This document shows positions 44,021 through 53,995 of a DNA stretch of 64,000 bases, piece after piece. Numbering within the stretch: the stretch's first letter is position 1; every line of letters begins with the position of its first letter. The stretch comes from Advenella faeciporci (lineage in GTDB: Bacteria > Pseudomonadota > Gammaproteobacteria > Burkholderiales > Burkholderiaceae_B). The stretch is taken from positions 5,569 through 69,568 of the forward strand of contig NZ_BMYS01000013.1 in the NCBI RefSeq assembly GCF_014652395.1. The letters run 5' to 3'. The notes beneath the pieces were generated by a model. It did no database searches and was not told where the DNA came from. It saw only the letters and a list, made by a program, of their open reading frames with translations. The translations under genes were made by a program, and so were the position numbers.

Positions 44021-45074
44021 CGGCAAACCGCACAATACCATCACTACCGGTTTCGCGCTTTAGCTTGCCCTCAAAATGCAAGGCATGCAAATGAGCCAGC
44101 GCCTCGCCCATGGCAAACGTTAGCTGGTGCAAATCCAGCTCGCGCCTGAACATATGCGGCACCACATCCTTGGCACTCATGGGCTGCCGGCATAATGCCA
44201 GCACTTCGGCCAGACGCTCGGCATGATGCTCGTGCTGCTGGCGAATCCGCTCATGCAAACCCTTGAACGGGCGACCATGCGAAGGCAACACCAGGGTATC
44301 TTCATCCAGCGCAAGGTATTTATCCAACGACTTCAAATACAAAGGCAGGGGGTTGCCATCGGGTTCGTGATCAAACACGCTCACATTGGTTGAAATCCGT
44401 GGCAACACCATATCGCCTGAAATCAATACCTTCAGTGCAGGGCTGTACAAAGCCATATGCTCGGGCGCATGCCCGTAGCCTGAAATAAGCTGCCAATCGT
44501 TGTTGCCAATACGCAGGGTGTCGCCATCCATCAGGCGGCAAAAACGATTGGGGGGTGTACAAACCAGGCCTGGATAATAGGTGGCCCGGGCACGGATTTT
44601 TTCCTGGGAATCCGGGTCTGTAAGGCCATGACGTGAAAAATGCCGAACGGCGACATCACCCCCCGTGCCCGCCCCGCCCACCGGTTGCGACGACCACATG
44701 CGTGAAACGTAATAATCGGTCATGCTCATATACAGGGGCACATCGTGCTTCTCACACAACCAGCCCGCCAGGCCAACGTGGTCAGGGTGCATGTGGGTCA
44801 CCACCACCCGCAGCACAGGCAGGCCATCCAGTTCATTCCTGAACACCTCTTCCCATAAAGCCTTGACCGGATCTTTGGCAATCCCGCAATCAACAATGGT
44901 CCATCCCTTTTGCCCATTGATTTCATCGGCCAGTAACCACAAATTGATATGGTCCAGCGCAAACGGCAAAGGCATGCGTATCCATTTGACTCCAGGTGCC
45001 ACCTCAAGTGCAAAACCCGGCTCTGGCTGTGTGTCACCCAAGGGGTAAACCAGCTTTGCTTCGTTCACATTCAT
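44013..45074 (-). CDS. MBL-fold metallo-hydrolase of the leucine-degradation region
   Basis: A 353-residue metallo-beta-lactamase-fold protein: HMHPDH (in VVTHMHPDHVGLAGW), GYGHAPEHMALY, SGDMVLPRISTNV and LPSHGRPF supply the metal ligands; an additional helical C-terminal domain (RIRQQHEHHAERLAEV) is of the BLACT type. AAGGAG precedes the start. It is divergent from liuR, with a palindromic operator in the shared promoter, so it is likely part of the regulon. A thioesterase or acyl-CoA/lactone hydrolase role is possible; the substrate is unknown. Confidence 0.82.
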   Translation of the reverse strand: MNVNEAKLVYPLGDTQPEPGFALEVAPGVKWIRMPLPFALDHINLWLLADEINGQKGWTIVDCGIAKDPVKALWEEVFRNELDGLPVLRVVVTHMHPDHVGLAGWLCEKHDVPLYMSMTDYYVSRMWSSQPVGGAGTGGDVAVRHFSRHGLTDPDSQEKIRARATYYPGLVCTPPNRFCRLMDGDTLRIGNNDWQLISGYGHAPEHMALYSPALKVLISGDMVLPRISTNVSVFDHEPDGNPLPLYLKSLDKYLALDEDTLVLPSHGRPFKGLHERIRQQHEHHAERLAEVLALCRQPMSAKDVVPHMFRRELDLHQLTFAMGEALAHLHALHFEGKLKRETGSDGIVRFAVI

Positions 45075-45117
45075 TATTTCTCCTTATTGACTTTTATATT
45101 TAATTCATGGATGATAC

Positions 45118-45134
45118 TTTACGTTTACGTAAAC
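45118..45134. promoter_or_regulatory. LiuR-type palindromic operator, divergent promoter
   Basis: TTTACGTTTACGTAAAC contains the exact palindrome GTTTACGTAAAC at 45123-45134. It lies 20 bases before the liuR start and 44 bases from the metallo-hydrolase start. MerR-type regulators bind such sites in the promoter spacer. Confidence 0.75.
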
Positions 45135-45154
45135 TGTAATTATTAGAATTAATT

Positions 45155-45547
45155 ATGACACAAAGAACATGGTCCATCTCGGAATTGGCGCAGGAATTCA
45201 ATATAACCCCGCGCACTTTACGGTTTTATGAAGACCACGGCATTATCAACCCCAGGCGCGAAGGCCAAAAACGCATCTATACGCAAAAAGACAAAACCCG
45301 CCTGAAGCTGGCCCTGCGCGGCAAGAGACTGGGGTTCCAACTGGCCGACATCAGCAGCCTGATTGACATGTACGACGGCCCGGGCAGTACAGCTCCCCAG
45401 CTCAAACAATACATTGCCATGCTTAACCGGCACAAAGAGCAGCTTGAAAGCCAGAAACGCGATCTTGAGGCCATTTTGCAGGAAATCCACAACCAGGAGG
45501 AGCACTGCATTGGGTTGCTAAAAAAACACGAGCAGAGCCAATGTTAA
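45155..45547 (+). CDS. liuR: MerR family regulator LiuR
   Basis: A 130-residue MerR-type protein: helix-turn-helix WSISELAQEFNITPRTLRFYEDHGII, wing INPRREGQKRIYTQKDKTRLKLALRGKRLGF (in parts), long dimer helix and a short C-terminal HNQEEHCIGLLKKHEQSQC. Very close in layout to LiuR of Pseudomonas and Burkholderiales, regulator of leucine/isovalerate catabolism. Palindromes with the same GT(T/A)AACGTAAAC core lie in front of liuR and again between liuR and ivd, so it probably controls itself and the cluster. Confidence 0.9.
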   Translation: MTQRTWSISELAQEFNITPRTLRFYEDHGIINPRREGQKRIYTQKDKTRLKLALRGKRLGFQLADISSLIDMYDGPGSTAPQLKQYIAMLNRHKEQLESQKRDLEAILQEIHNQEEHCIGLLKKHEQSQC

Positions 45548-45560
45548 CGTTAACGTAAAC
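45543..45560. promoter_or_regulatory. LiuR-type operator before ivd
   Basis: GTTAACGTTAACGTAAAC, a palindrome-rich site sharing the ACGTAAAC arm with the operator at 45118. It overlaps the liuR stop codon and is 72 bases before the ivd start. Confidence 0.7.
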
Positions 45561-45631
45561 GGAATATCTTATTTCTGTTATATTTCATATATATAATCCA
45601 AAGAAAAAAACCTTCACAGGAGACAAACATC

Positions 45632-46810
45632 ATGAATTTACCCGGACTGAATTTCGACTTGGGCGAAGACCTGGACATGCTGCGCGATGCCGTGTGCACC
45701 TTTGCCCAGGCTGAAATTGCACCCCGTGCCCAAGAGGTTGACCACAGTGACCAGTTTCCCATGGACCTGTGGAAAAAATTCGGTGACCTGGGCCTGCTGG
45801 GCTTAACGGTTGGCGAAGAATACGGCGGCACAAATCTGGGCTACCTGGCGCATATGATTGCCATGGAAGAGCTGTCCCGTGCCAGCGCCGCCATTGCCCT
45901 TTCCTATGGGGCCCATTCAAACCTGTGTGTCAACCAGCTTAACCGCAACGGCACCGAAGCCCAAAAACAAAAATACCTGCCCAAACTCATTAGCGGCGAC
46001 CATATTGGCGCCCTGGCCATGAGCGAGCCGGGAGCCGGTTCCGACGTGGTCAGCATGAAACTGCGTGCCGAGAAAAAAGGTGACAAATACATCCTGAACG
46101 GCAGCAAGATGTGGATTACCAACGGCCCCGATGCCGACACCCTGGTGGTATATGCCAAAACAGATCCCGAAGCCCACCAGCGTGGCATTACCGCCTTCAT
46201 TATTGAAAAGGGCTTCAAGGGTTTTTCAGTGGCGCAAAAACTGGACAAAATGGGCATGCGGGGCAGCCATACCGGTGAGCTGGTGTTTGACAACTGCGAA
46301 GTGCCCGAAGAAAACATCCTGGGTGAACTGAACGGTGGCGTCAAGGTGCTCATGAGCGGACTGGACTACGAACGTGCCGTGCTGGCCGGTGGGCCGCTAG
46401 GCATCATGCAGGGCGTCATGGACGTGGTGGTGCCTTACATTCATGACCGCAAACAGTTTGGCCAGTCTATTGGCGAATTCCAGCTTATCCAGGGTAAAGT
46501 GGCCGATATGTACACCACCCTGCAGGCCAGCCGCGCCTTTTGCTATACCGTTGGCAAAAACCTGGACCGCCTGGGTAGCAGCCATGTGCGCGAAGTGCGC
46601 AAAGATTGTGCTGCCGTTATTTTGTACTGTGCTGAAAAAGCCACCTGGATGGCCGGTGAAGGAATTCAAATCCTGGGCGGTAACGGTTACATTAACGAAT
46701 ACCCCACAGGCCGCATGTGGCGGGATGCCAAACTGTACGAAATTGGTGCCGGCACCAGTGAAATCCGTCGTATGTTAATTGGCCGGGAACTGTTCAATGA
46801 AACAAAATAA
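45632..46810 (+). CDS. liuA: Isovaleryl-CoA dehydrogenase
   Basis: A 392-residue FAD acyl-CoA dehydrogenase. Family signatures: [31 protein letters not shown], and the C-terminal [32 protein letters not shown] (in parts). The Glu of [13 protein letters not shown], near residue 250, is placed as in isovaleryl-CoA dehydrogenases, where the base lies on helix G instead of the usual 370s position. Oxidises isovaleryl-CoA to 3-methylcrotonyl-CoA in leucine breakdown. AGGAGA precedes the ATG; a LiuR operator is upstream. Confidence 0.94.
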   Translation: MNLPGLNFDLGEDLDMLRDAVCTFAQAEIAPRAQEVDHSDQFPMDLWKKFGDLGLLGLTVGEEYGGTNLGYLAHMIAMEELSRASAAIALSYGAHSNLCVNQLNRNGTEAQKQKYLPKLISGDHIGALAMSEPGAGSDVVSMKLRAEKKGDKYILNGSKMWITNGPDADTLVVYAKTDPEAHQRGITAFIIEKGFKGFSVAQKLDKMGMRGSHTGELVFDNCEVPEENILGELNGGVKVLMSGLDYERAVLAGGPLGIMQGVMDVVVPYIHDRKQFGQSIGEFQLIQGKVADMYTTLQASRAFCYTVGKNLDRLGSSHVREVRKDCAAVILYCAEKATWMAGEGIQILGGNGYINEYPTGRMWRDAKLYEIGAGTSEIRRMLIGRELFNETK

Positions 46811-46833
46811 GGCAATAATAGGATTCTAATTAC

Positions 46834-48696
46834 TTGTCACACAATGTCATGACTTATAACGCCGATCATCAACTCGTACAGCAACTGGACAAAACCCTTC
46901 CCCCACCGGTGGAAGTGGCGCAAAAAATCCTGGCAGGGTTTGATCGGCATTATTCCCTGTTCCGCTATGTGGCCCAGCGTGCCAAGTCCCTGTTTGAATC
47001 GCACGACTGGCACGGCATACAGCGGGTGTCCAAAGAGAGGATCGAATACTACGACATCAGGGTGCGCGAATGCACCTATCAGGTCAACAACATGCTCAAC
47101 AAGACCCAGGGCATGCCGCAAGAAAAACACGGCGACCTGACCCCGCAGCAAATCAACTATTGGCAGACGATCAAGCAGGAATATGTTCGCCTGCTTGCCA
47201 ACCACCAGCAGCCCGAATGCGCTGAAACCTTCTTCAACTCGGTCACCTGCCGCATCCTGCACCGCGACTATTTTCACAATGCCTTCCTGTTTGTGCGCCC
47301 GGCCATTGCCACCGAATACCTGGATTCAGAACACCAGTCTTACCGTGTTTACTACCCGCATATCCATGGCATTGAAAAGTGCATCATCAAAATGGTGGCT
47401 GACTACGGTCTGGCCGCGCCCTTCAAGAATCTGCCCTACGATGCCCGCAAAGTGGCCCGCAGGGCGGTTGGCATCCTGCGCCAGAAATTAATCAAAAGCG
47501 GTGGCAAGCGTATTGCCCCCGACTGCCAGATCCATGTCCTGAATACCCTGTTCTTTCGCAACAAGGGTGCCTATATTGTGGGACGTTTCATCAACAACAA
47601 TATTGTTTACCCGTTTGGCATTCCGCTGTTGCACACGCCTGCCAACGAAATAGAACTGGATGCCTTCCTGAGCACCACCGATGACATCAGTACCCTGTTC
47701 AGCTTTACCCGCGCCTACTTTCTGGTCGACATGGAAGTACCCTCGGCGTATGTGGCCTTTTTGTCATCGCTACTGCCCAGCAAGCCCAAGGCAGAGCTTT
47801 ACACCGCCATCGGCCTGCAAAAACAGGGTAAAACCCTGTTTTACCGCGATTTCCTGTATCACCTGAAAAACTCGCACGACCAATTCGACATCGCTCCCGG
47901 TATCAAGGGAATGGTCATGACCGTTTTCACGCTCCCCTCTTACCCTTATGTTTTCAAGCTCATACGCGACCGCATCAACAAAGACGGCATGACCCATGAC
48001 ATCGTGATGAAAAAATATCACATGGTTAAAATGCACGACCGGGTTGGCCGCATGGCTGATACCTGGGAGTACTCGCTGGTGGCCCTGCCACGAAATCGCT
48101 GTTCGCCCGCACTGCTCGAAGAGTTGCGCAGCCAGGTCCCCAAGCTGATTGAAGAAACCAAAGACAGCATCGTGATTCGCCACGTTTACATTGAGCGTCG
48201 CATGACCCCGCTGAACATCTTCCTGAGCCAGGCCAATGATGAAGCCCTGGACAACGCCATCAAGGGCTACGGCGACGCCATTGCCGAACTGGCGGCGGCC
48301 AATATTTTTGCCGGTGACATGCTGTTCAAGAACTTTGGTGTTACCCGCCTGGGCCGGATCGTCTTCTATGACTACGATGAAATCCAGCCCATGCGGGAAA
48401 TGAACTTCCGCGCCATCCCGCAAGCCCCCAACGAAGAGGCCGAGATGTCGGGTGAGCCCTGGTATCCGATACATCCCAATGATGTCTTTCCCGAAGAATT
48501 TGAGCGTTTCCTGCTAGGCAATCCGCGCGTGCGCGCAGCCTTCATGAAACACCATCCGTATTTACTCGATTATAAATGGTGGCAAACACGCAAAGACCGT
48601 GTCGCCGCCGGCAAGATCGAGGATATTTTCCCTTATCCGTTCTCGCGTCGCCTGCATGTCAGGCAACCTGAACTTACCAACCAAAAGGAATTGTAA
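46834..48696 (+). CDS. aceK: Isocitrate dehydrogenase kinase/phosphatase
   Basis: A 620-residue AceK. Recognisable blocks: ILAGFDRHYSLFRYVAQRAKSLFESHDWHG, CRILHRDYFHNAFLFVRPA, DIAPGIKGMVMTVFTLPSYPYVFKLIRDR with the nucleotide-binding loop, VYIERRMTPLNIFL, and the phosphorylation/hydrolysis region NFGVTRLGRIVFYDYDEI. It reversibly phosphorylates isocitrate dehydrogenase, sending carbon to the glyoxylate bypass. Start TTG 46834 has AGGA about 10 bases upstream; ATG 46849 is the alternative. Between ivd and a thiolase gene, whose ATG overlaps its stop (TAATG): the link to leucine breakdown makes sense because that yields acetyl-CoA. Confidence 0.93.
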   Translation: MSHNVMTYNADHQLVQQLDKTLPPPVEVAQKILAGFDRHYSLFRYVAQRAKSLFESHDWHGIQRVSKERIEYYDIRVRECTYQVNNMLNKTQGMPQEKHGDLTPQQINYWQTIKQEYVRLLANHQQPECAETFFNSVTCRILHRDYFHNAFLFVRPAIATEYLDSEHQSYRVYYPHIHGIEKCIIKMVADYGLAAPFKNLPYDARKVARRAVGILRQKLIKSGGKRIAPDCQIHVLNTLFFRNKGAYIVGRFINNNIVYPFGIPLLHTPANEIELDAFLSTTDDISTLFSFTRAYFLVDMEVPSAYVAFLSSLLPSKPKAELYTAIGLQKQGKTLFYRDFLYHLKNSHDQFDIAPGIKGMVMTVFTLPSYPYVFKLIRDRINKDGMTHDIVMKKYHMVKMHDRVGRMADTWEYSLVALPRNRCSPALLEELRSQVPKLIEETKDSIVIRHVYIERRMTPLNIFLSQANDEALDNAIKGYGDAIAELAAANIFAGDMLFKNFGVTRLGRIVFYDYDEIQPMREMNFRAIPQAPNEEAEMSGEPWYPIHPNDVFPEEFERFLLGNPRVRAAFMKHHPYLLDYKWWQTRKDRVAAGKIEDIFPYPFSRRLHVRQPELTNQKEL

Positions 48697-49877
48697 TGTC
48701 TGATCCTATCGTAATCGTTTCCGTCGCCCGTACCCCCATGGGCAGCATGATGGGTAGCCTGTCACCATTGGCTGCCAACCAGCTAGGCTCCGCAGCGATC
48801 AAAAGCGCCGTAGAACGCGCGGGCATCAAGCCAGAAGCCGTTCAGGAAGTCATTATGGGTAACGTATTGCAGGCTGGCCAGGGCCAGGCGCCCGCCCGCC
48901 AGGCCGCCCTGGGCGCCGGCCTGCCAAAAAGCGTTTCATGCACCACCGTTCACAAAGTATGCGGATCAGGCATGAAAGCCGCCATGTTTGCCCACGACAT
49001 GCTGGCAGCCGGTTCTATTGACGTTGCAGTTGCCGGTGGTCAGGAAAGCATGAGCAATGCCCCTTACCTGCTGCTTAAAGGCCGTGAAGGCTACCGCTAT
49101 GGTCACTCTACCGTTTATGACCACATGGCCCTGGACGGCCTGGAAGATGCCTACCAGCGCGGTACCGCTATGGGTGTATTTGCCGAGCTATGTGCCGATA
49201 AATACAGCTTCAGCCGTGAAGAACAGGATGCCTTTTCTATTGAATCCCTGCGTCGTGCCAACCAGGCAATTGAAGACGGCAGCTTCGAATGGGAAATCAC
49301 ACCGGTCACTATCGAAAGCCGTCGCGGCAACACCGTTGTTAGCATTGACGAAGCCCCCGGCAAAGCCAAACCCGAAAAAATCCCTACCCTTAAACCTGCC
49401 TTCAAGAAAGATGGTAGCGTTACCGCCGCCAACTCTTCTTCCATTTCTGACGGCGCCGCCGCCATGGTGATGATGCGCAGCTCAACCGCTGAAGAAATGG
49501 GTGTCAAGCCATTGGCTAAAATTGCTGGCCAGGCCCAGTTCTCTCATGAGCCCGAATGGTTTACCACCGCCCCCGTTGGCGCCATTGAAAAGCTCCTGAA
49601 ACAAGTGGGCTGGACTACCGATGAAGTAGACCTGTATGAAATTAACGAAGCCTTTGCCGTTGTTACCATGGCTGCCATGAAAGACCTCAACCTGGATCAC
49701 GCCAAGGTCAACATTCACGGTGGCGCAACCGCCCTGGGTCACCCCATTGGCGCATCAGGTGCCCGTATTATTACCACCCTGATTGGCGCACTGCGTAAAA
49801 CCGGTGGCAAACGCGGTATTGCCACCCTGTGCATTGGCGGTGGTGAGGCCGTTGCCGTTGCCATTGAACTGATTTAA
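48696..49877 (+). CDS. Acetyl-CoA C-acetyltransferase (thiolase)
   Basis: A 393-residue thiolase with Cys89 (HKVCGSGMKA), the histidine of ALGHPIGASGARI near 350 and the second cysteine of CIGGGEAVAV near 380. Length and sequence fit biosynthetic/degradative acetoacetyl-CoA thiolases (AtoB/PhaA type). In this cluster it would cleave acetoacetyl-CoA derived from leucine to two acetyl-CoA. Coupled to aceK by TAATG, with AAAGGAA upstream. Confidence 0.93.
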   Translation: MSDPIVIVSVARTPMGSMMGSLSPLAANQLGSAAIKSAVERAGIKPEAVQEVIMGNVLQAGQGQAPARQAALGAGLPKSVSCTTVHKVCGSGMKAAMFAHDMLAAGSIDVAVAGGQESMSNAPYLLLKGREGYRYGHSTVYDHMALDGLEDAYQRGTAMGVFAELCADKYSFSREEQDAFSIESLRRANQAIEDGSFEWEITPVTIESRRGNTVVSIDEAPGKAKPEKIPTLKPAFKKDGSVTAANSSSISDGAAAMVMMRSSTAEEMGVKPLAKIAGQAQFSHEPEWFTTAPVGAIEKLLKQVGWTTDEVDLYEINEAFAVVTMAAMKDLNLDHAKVNIHGGATALGHPIGASGARIITTLIGALRKTGGKRGIATLCIGGGEAVAVAIELI

Positions 49878-49993
49878 GCATTAACAAAAAACAAAAGCCT
49901 TAATAAAAAAGCAATTTGCATTTTGCAAAACCTCCATACCTTCCCTGCCAAAACAGGGAAGGTAACAAAGGCAGGGACAGGAGACATACCTAC

Positions 49994-51601
49994 ATGCCAG
50001 TTATCACATCAAAAATCAATACCCGTGCACAATCCTTCATTGACAATGCACAATTCATGCAGCAACAGGTTGATGACCTGAAACAACTGCTGGAAAACAC
50101 GGCACTGGGCGGCAATGAAGCAGCACGTGCCAAACATGTCGCGCGTGGCAAACTGCTGCCTCGCGAACGGGTGGAGCGCCTGCTAGATCCCGGTACGCCT
50201 TTTCTGGAACTGTCGCCACTGGCCGGTCACAACCTGTACAACAACGAAGCCCCCGGCGGCGGCATTATTACGGGTGTCGGACGTGTCAATGGCATTGAAT
50301 GCATGATTGTCTGCAACGATGCCACCGTGAAAGGCGGCACCTACTACCCCATCACGGTAAAAAAACACCTTCGGGCACAGGAAATTGCCCAGCAAAACCA
50401 CCTGCCCTGCATTTATCTGGTTGACTCTGGCGGCGCCAACCTGCCCCGCCAAGATGACGTCTTCCCAGACCGCGATCACTTTGGTCGAATCTTCTACAAC
50501 CAGGCTGTCATGTCATCTTTGGGCATTGCGCAAATTGCCGTGGTCATGGGTTCGTGCACCGCTGGCGGTGCCTATGTGCCCGCCATGAGCGATGAATCCA
50601 TCATCGTCAAAAATCAGGGCACCATCTTTCTGGCCGGCCCGCCACTGGTCAAGGCCGCCACCGGTGAAGTGGTCAGCGCCGAAGACCTGGGCGGTGGCGA
50701 TGTCCATACCCGTCTTTCGGGTGTGGCCGACCACTTGGCCAACAACGACATGCATGCCCTGCAACTGGCGCGCCAGGCCGTGGCACGCCTGAACCGCAAG
50801 AAACCGCAGCAGCTGCATATCATTCCCAGCCGTCCGCCCGTTTACGACCCGCAAGAGCTCAACGGCATTATTCCGGCCGATACCCGCAAGCCTTACGACG
50901 TGCGTGAAGTCATTGCCCGTATTACCGATGGCTCTGAATTTGACGAATTCAAGGCCCGCTTCGGCACCACACTGGTTACCGGCTTTGCCCATATCCATGG
51001 CATGCCGGTGGGCATCATTGCCAACAATGGCATCCTGTTTTCCGAAGCCGCCCAAAAAGGCACCCACTTTATTGAACTGTGCTGCCAGCGCAAAATCCCG
51101 CTGGTTTTCCTGCAGAACATTACCGGCTTCATGGTAGGCCGCAAATACGAAAACGAAGGCATTGCCCGCCATGGCGCCAAAATGGTTACCGCGGTTTCTA
51201 CCGCCGCCGTACCCAAGGTAACCGTGATTATTGGCGGCTCATTCGGCGCCGGCAACTACGGCATGTGCGGCCGTGCCTTTGGCCCCCGTATGCTGTACAT
51301 GTGGCCCAATGCGCGCATTTCGGTCATGGGTGGCGAACAGGCCGCCAGCGTGCTGTCTACCGTTAAACGTGATGGCATCGAAACCAAGGGTGGCAGCTGG
51401 TCTGCCGAAGAGGAAGAAGCCTTCAAGGCCCCCATTCGCGACCAATATGAAAAAGAAGGCCACCCTTACTACGCCACCGCCCGCCTGTGGGACGATGGCA
51501 TCATCAAGCCCGAAGATACCCGTCGTGTCCTGGCACTTAGCCTTTCCGCCGCACTGAATGCACCGATTGAAGACACGCAGTTCGGCGTGTTCCGTATTTA
51601 A
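49994..51601 (+). CDS. liuB: 3-methylcrotonyl-CoA carboxylase, beta (carboxyltransferase) subunit
   Basis: A 535-residue carboxyltransferase: N-terminal half with [39 protein letters not shown] (in parts) and [39 protein letters not shown]-terminal half with [24 protein letters not shown] and [16 protein letters not shown]. These are diagnostic for MCC beta rather than propionyl-CoA carboxylase. Start 49994 (MPVITSKI) is chosen over 49916 because AGGAGA lies near it. Functions with the biotin subunit encoded 14 bases downstream to carboxylate 3-methylcrotonyl-CoA. Confidence 0.95.
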   Translation: MPVITSKINTRAQSFIDNAQFMQQQVDDLKQLLENTALGGNEAARAKHVARGKLLPRERVERLLDPGTPFLELSPLAGHNLYNNEAPGGGIITGVGRVNGIECMIVCNDATVKGGTYYPITVKKHLRAQEIAQQNHLPCIYLVDSGGANLPRQDDVFPDRDHFGRIFYNQAVMSSLGIAQIAVVMGSCTAGGAYVPAMSDESIIVKNQGTIFLAGPPLVKAATGEVVSAEDLGGGDVHTRLSGVADHLANNDMHALQLARQAVARLNRKKPQQLHIIPSRPPVYDPQELNGIIPADTRKPYDVREVIARITDGSEFDEFKARFGTTLVTGFAHIHGMPVGIIANNGILFSEAAQKGTHFIELCCQRKIPLVFLQNITGFMVGRKYENEGIARHGAKMVTAVSTAAVPKVTVIIGGSFGAGNYGMCGRAFGPRMLYMWPNARISVMGGEQAASVLSTVKRDGIETKGGSWSAEEEEAFKAPIRDQYEKEGHPYYATARLWDDGIIKPEDTRRVLALSLSAALNAPIEDTQFGVFRI

Positions 51602-51615
51602 CAGGAGCCCGTCAC

Positions 51616-53631
51616 ATGTTTAAAAAAATACTCATTGCCAACCGTGGTGAAATTGCCTGCCGCGTTGCCGCCACCGCCCATCGCATGGGCATCCAGACCG
51701 TTGCCGTTTATTCCGATGCCGATGCCAATGCCGCCCACGTGGCCGCCTGCGATGAATCGGTTTACATTGGCGGATCCGAGCCCCGTGACAGCTATCTGCG
51801 AGCCGATATCATCTTGCAGGCCGCACGGCAAACCGGTGCCCAGGCCATCCACCCCGGCTACGGTTTTTTATCTGAAAACGAAACCTTTGCCCAGGCCTGC
51901 GCCGATGCCGGCGTCGTCTTTATTGGTCCCCCCGCCAGCGCCATTGCCGCCATGGGCAGCAAATCCGCCGCCAAAGCCTTAATGGAAACGGCCGGTGTGC
52001 CACTGGTACCTGGCTACCATGGTGACAACCAGGACATGGAATTCCTGCACCTGCAGGCTGACCAGATTGGCTACCCGGTACTCATCAAAGCCAGTGCCGG
52101 CGGAGGTGGCAAGGGCATGCGGATTGTAAAGTCTTCGCAGGAATTCCCCGATGCCCTAAGCTCTTGCAAACGCGAAGCCATTAGCAGCTTTGGTGATGAC
52201 AAGGTACTGGTTGAACGTTACCTGACCAAACCGCGTCATATTGAAATCCAGGTTTTTGCCGACAGCCATGGCAATACACTTCATCTATTCGAACGCGATT
52301 GCTCGGTGCAGCGCCGCCACCAGAAAGTCATTGAAGAAGCCCCGGCCCCCGGCATGACCGAAGAACGTCGCCGTGAAATGGGCGAAGCCGCCGTGGCCGC
52401 CGCCAAAGCCGTGGGCTACGTGGGGGCCGGCACCGTTGAATTCATTGCCGAACCCGATGGCCGTTTCTACTTCATGGAAATGAACACCCGCCTGCAGGTG
52501 GAGCACCCCGTGACTGAAATGATTACCGGCACCGACCTGGTGGAATGGCAACTGCGGGTAGCTGCCGGTGAACCCTTGCCCGCTGAACAAGACGAGCTGT
52601 TCATAGAAGGCCATGCCATTGAAGCCCGCATCTATGCAGAAAACCCGGAAAAAGGTTTCCTGCCTTCGATTGGTACCCTTAGCCACCTGAGCTTTCCCGA
52701 GCACGTCAAGTTTGAACTGGGCGAGGTGCGGGTAGATGGTGGCGTGCGTCAAGGCGATACCATTTCCCCCTTCTACGACCCCATGATTGCCAAGCTGATT
52801 GTATGGGCCGACAGCCGCGAACAGGCCATTGCCCGCCTGCAACAGGCACTGGCGCAAACCCAGGTGGTGGGGGTGAATACCAACGTGGCCTTCTTGGGCC
52901 GCCTGATGCAAAACAGTGCCTTTGCATCCGCCGACCTGGATACCGGTTTAATTGAAAAGCACAGCGAACAGCTGCTGCCCGCCCCCAAGCAGGCCAGTAT
53001 ATTTACCCTGGCCAGCCTGACCGCTGCCATCATGGCCCGACAAGGACAAACCGGCAGCACCACCAACCGCTATGCCAACAAAGCCGATCCCTGGTCAGCC
53101 ACCGATGGCTGGCGTTTAAGTGGCCACTACACCCAGCATATCCGGGTCATTGACAACGATGAAGCCCGCCTTGTTACCCTGGAAAAAACCGCCCGTGGAT
53201 GGCAATTACTGGATAACGACATTGGCTATGAGTTTGAATGGCAGGTGCAAATCACCCCCGACCAAACCTGCCACTGTCGTTTAAGCCTGAACGGCTCCAA
53301 CCACCAGGCGACCGTTGTCATGCAAGGTGAACAGGCCCATGTTTTTGAAAATGGTGCCATTACCATCATTGGCAAGCCCGACGAGCTGCAGCACGCCGCC
53401 GACGATAGCGACGCTCACGGTGGCGGCCTGACCGCCCCCATGCCCGGCAAGATTATTTCCCTGCTGGTGCAGGCAGGTGATACCGTCACCAAAGGCCAGG
53501 CCCTGCTGGTGATGGAAGCCATGAAGATGGAACACACCATCACTGCTCCCGAAGACGGCAAAGTGGAAGAAGTGTTCTATAACGTGGGTGATCAAGTGAC
53601 AGAAGGGGTGGCGTTGATTACGGTGGAGTAA
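51616..53631 (+). CDS. liuD: 3-methylcrotonyl-CoA carboxylase, alpha (biotin carboxylase/carrier) subunit
   Basis: A 671-residue subunit: biotin carboxylase domain (residues 1-450) with KILIANRGEIACRV, the ATP-grasp loop KASAGGGGKGMRIV and FMEMNTRLQVEHPVTEMITG; a linker (BT) domain; and a C-terminal biotinyl domain with EAMKMEH, biotinylated Lys637. It follows liuB directly with CAGGAG before its ATG. No enoyl-CoA hydratase (liuC) or HMG-CoA lyase (liuE) gene lies between or after, so later pathway steps must be encoded elsewhere. Confidence 0.95.
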   Translation: MFKKILIANRGEIACRVAATAHRMGIQTVAVYSDADANAAHVAACDESVYIGGSEPRDSYLRADIILQAARQTGAQAIHPGYGFLSENETFAQACADAGVVFIGPPASAIAAMGSKSAAKALMETAGVPLVPGYHGDNQDMEFLHLQADQIGYPVLIKASAGGGGKGMRIVKSSQEFPDALSSCKREAISSFGDDKVLVERYLTKPRHIEIQVFADSHGNTLHLFERDCSVQRRHQKVIEEAPAPGMTEERRREMGEAAVAAAKAVGYVGAGTVEFIAEPDGRFYFMEMNTRLQVEHPVTEMITGTDLVEWQLRVAAGEPLPAEQDELFIEGHAIEARIYAENPEKGFLPSIGTLSHLSFPEHVKFELGEVRVDGGVRQGDTISPFYDPMIAKLIVWADSREQAIARLQQALAQTQVVGVNTNVAFLGRLMQNSAFASADLDTGLIEKHSEQLLPAPKQASIFTLASLTAAIMARQGQTGSTTNRYANKADPWSATDGWRLSGHYTQHIRVIDNDEARLVTLEKTARGWQLLDNDIGYEFEWQVQITPDQTCHCRLSLNGSNHQATVVMQGEQAHVFENGAITIIGKPDELQHAADDSDAHGGGLTAPMPGKIISLLVQAGDTVTKGQALLVMEAMKMEHTITAPEDGKVEEVFYNVGDQVTEGVALITVE

Positions 53632-53640
53632 GTGAAGATA

Positions 53641-53896
53641 TTCCCCTCCCGTGGAGGGGTGGCGCATAGCGCCGGGGTGGTTTCCCGCATAGGAATGCAT
53701 ACTAACGCGGGAACGCGGAGTTTTGGCAACCACCCCGTCAGAAGAGATTGATTTGGACGGTGGGGTTTGCTTGGAACCACCCCGTCAGGCTTCGCCTGCC
53801 ACCCCTCCACAGAGGGGAATTTTCCTGCTTCGTGGCAACGTCAGTGCTGCACATTCCCCTCCTGCGGAGGGGTGGCGCAAAGCGCCGGGGTGGTTC
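53641..53896. repeat. Cluster of three REP-like elements, including an inverted pair
   Basis: Copies at 53641-53683 (plus), 53775-53835 (minus, with the CCACGAAGCAGGAAAATT extension read inverted) and 53853-53896 (plus). The last two form an inverted pair like that at 14510-14627. A fragment ACCACCCCGTCAGAAGAG is at 53731-53748. They fill the 364-base gap between liuD and the convergent AlbA_2 gene; no gene is supported there. Confidence 0.8.
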
Positions 53897-53995
53897 TGGG
53901 CAAACCAAAATTTCCCGTTGACGACTGGTTTTCGATTGAATCCCCAATAAGGTCGCATGTTTTTTCATCTAAAACTTTATACTTGCTTGAGACGC

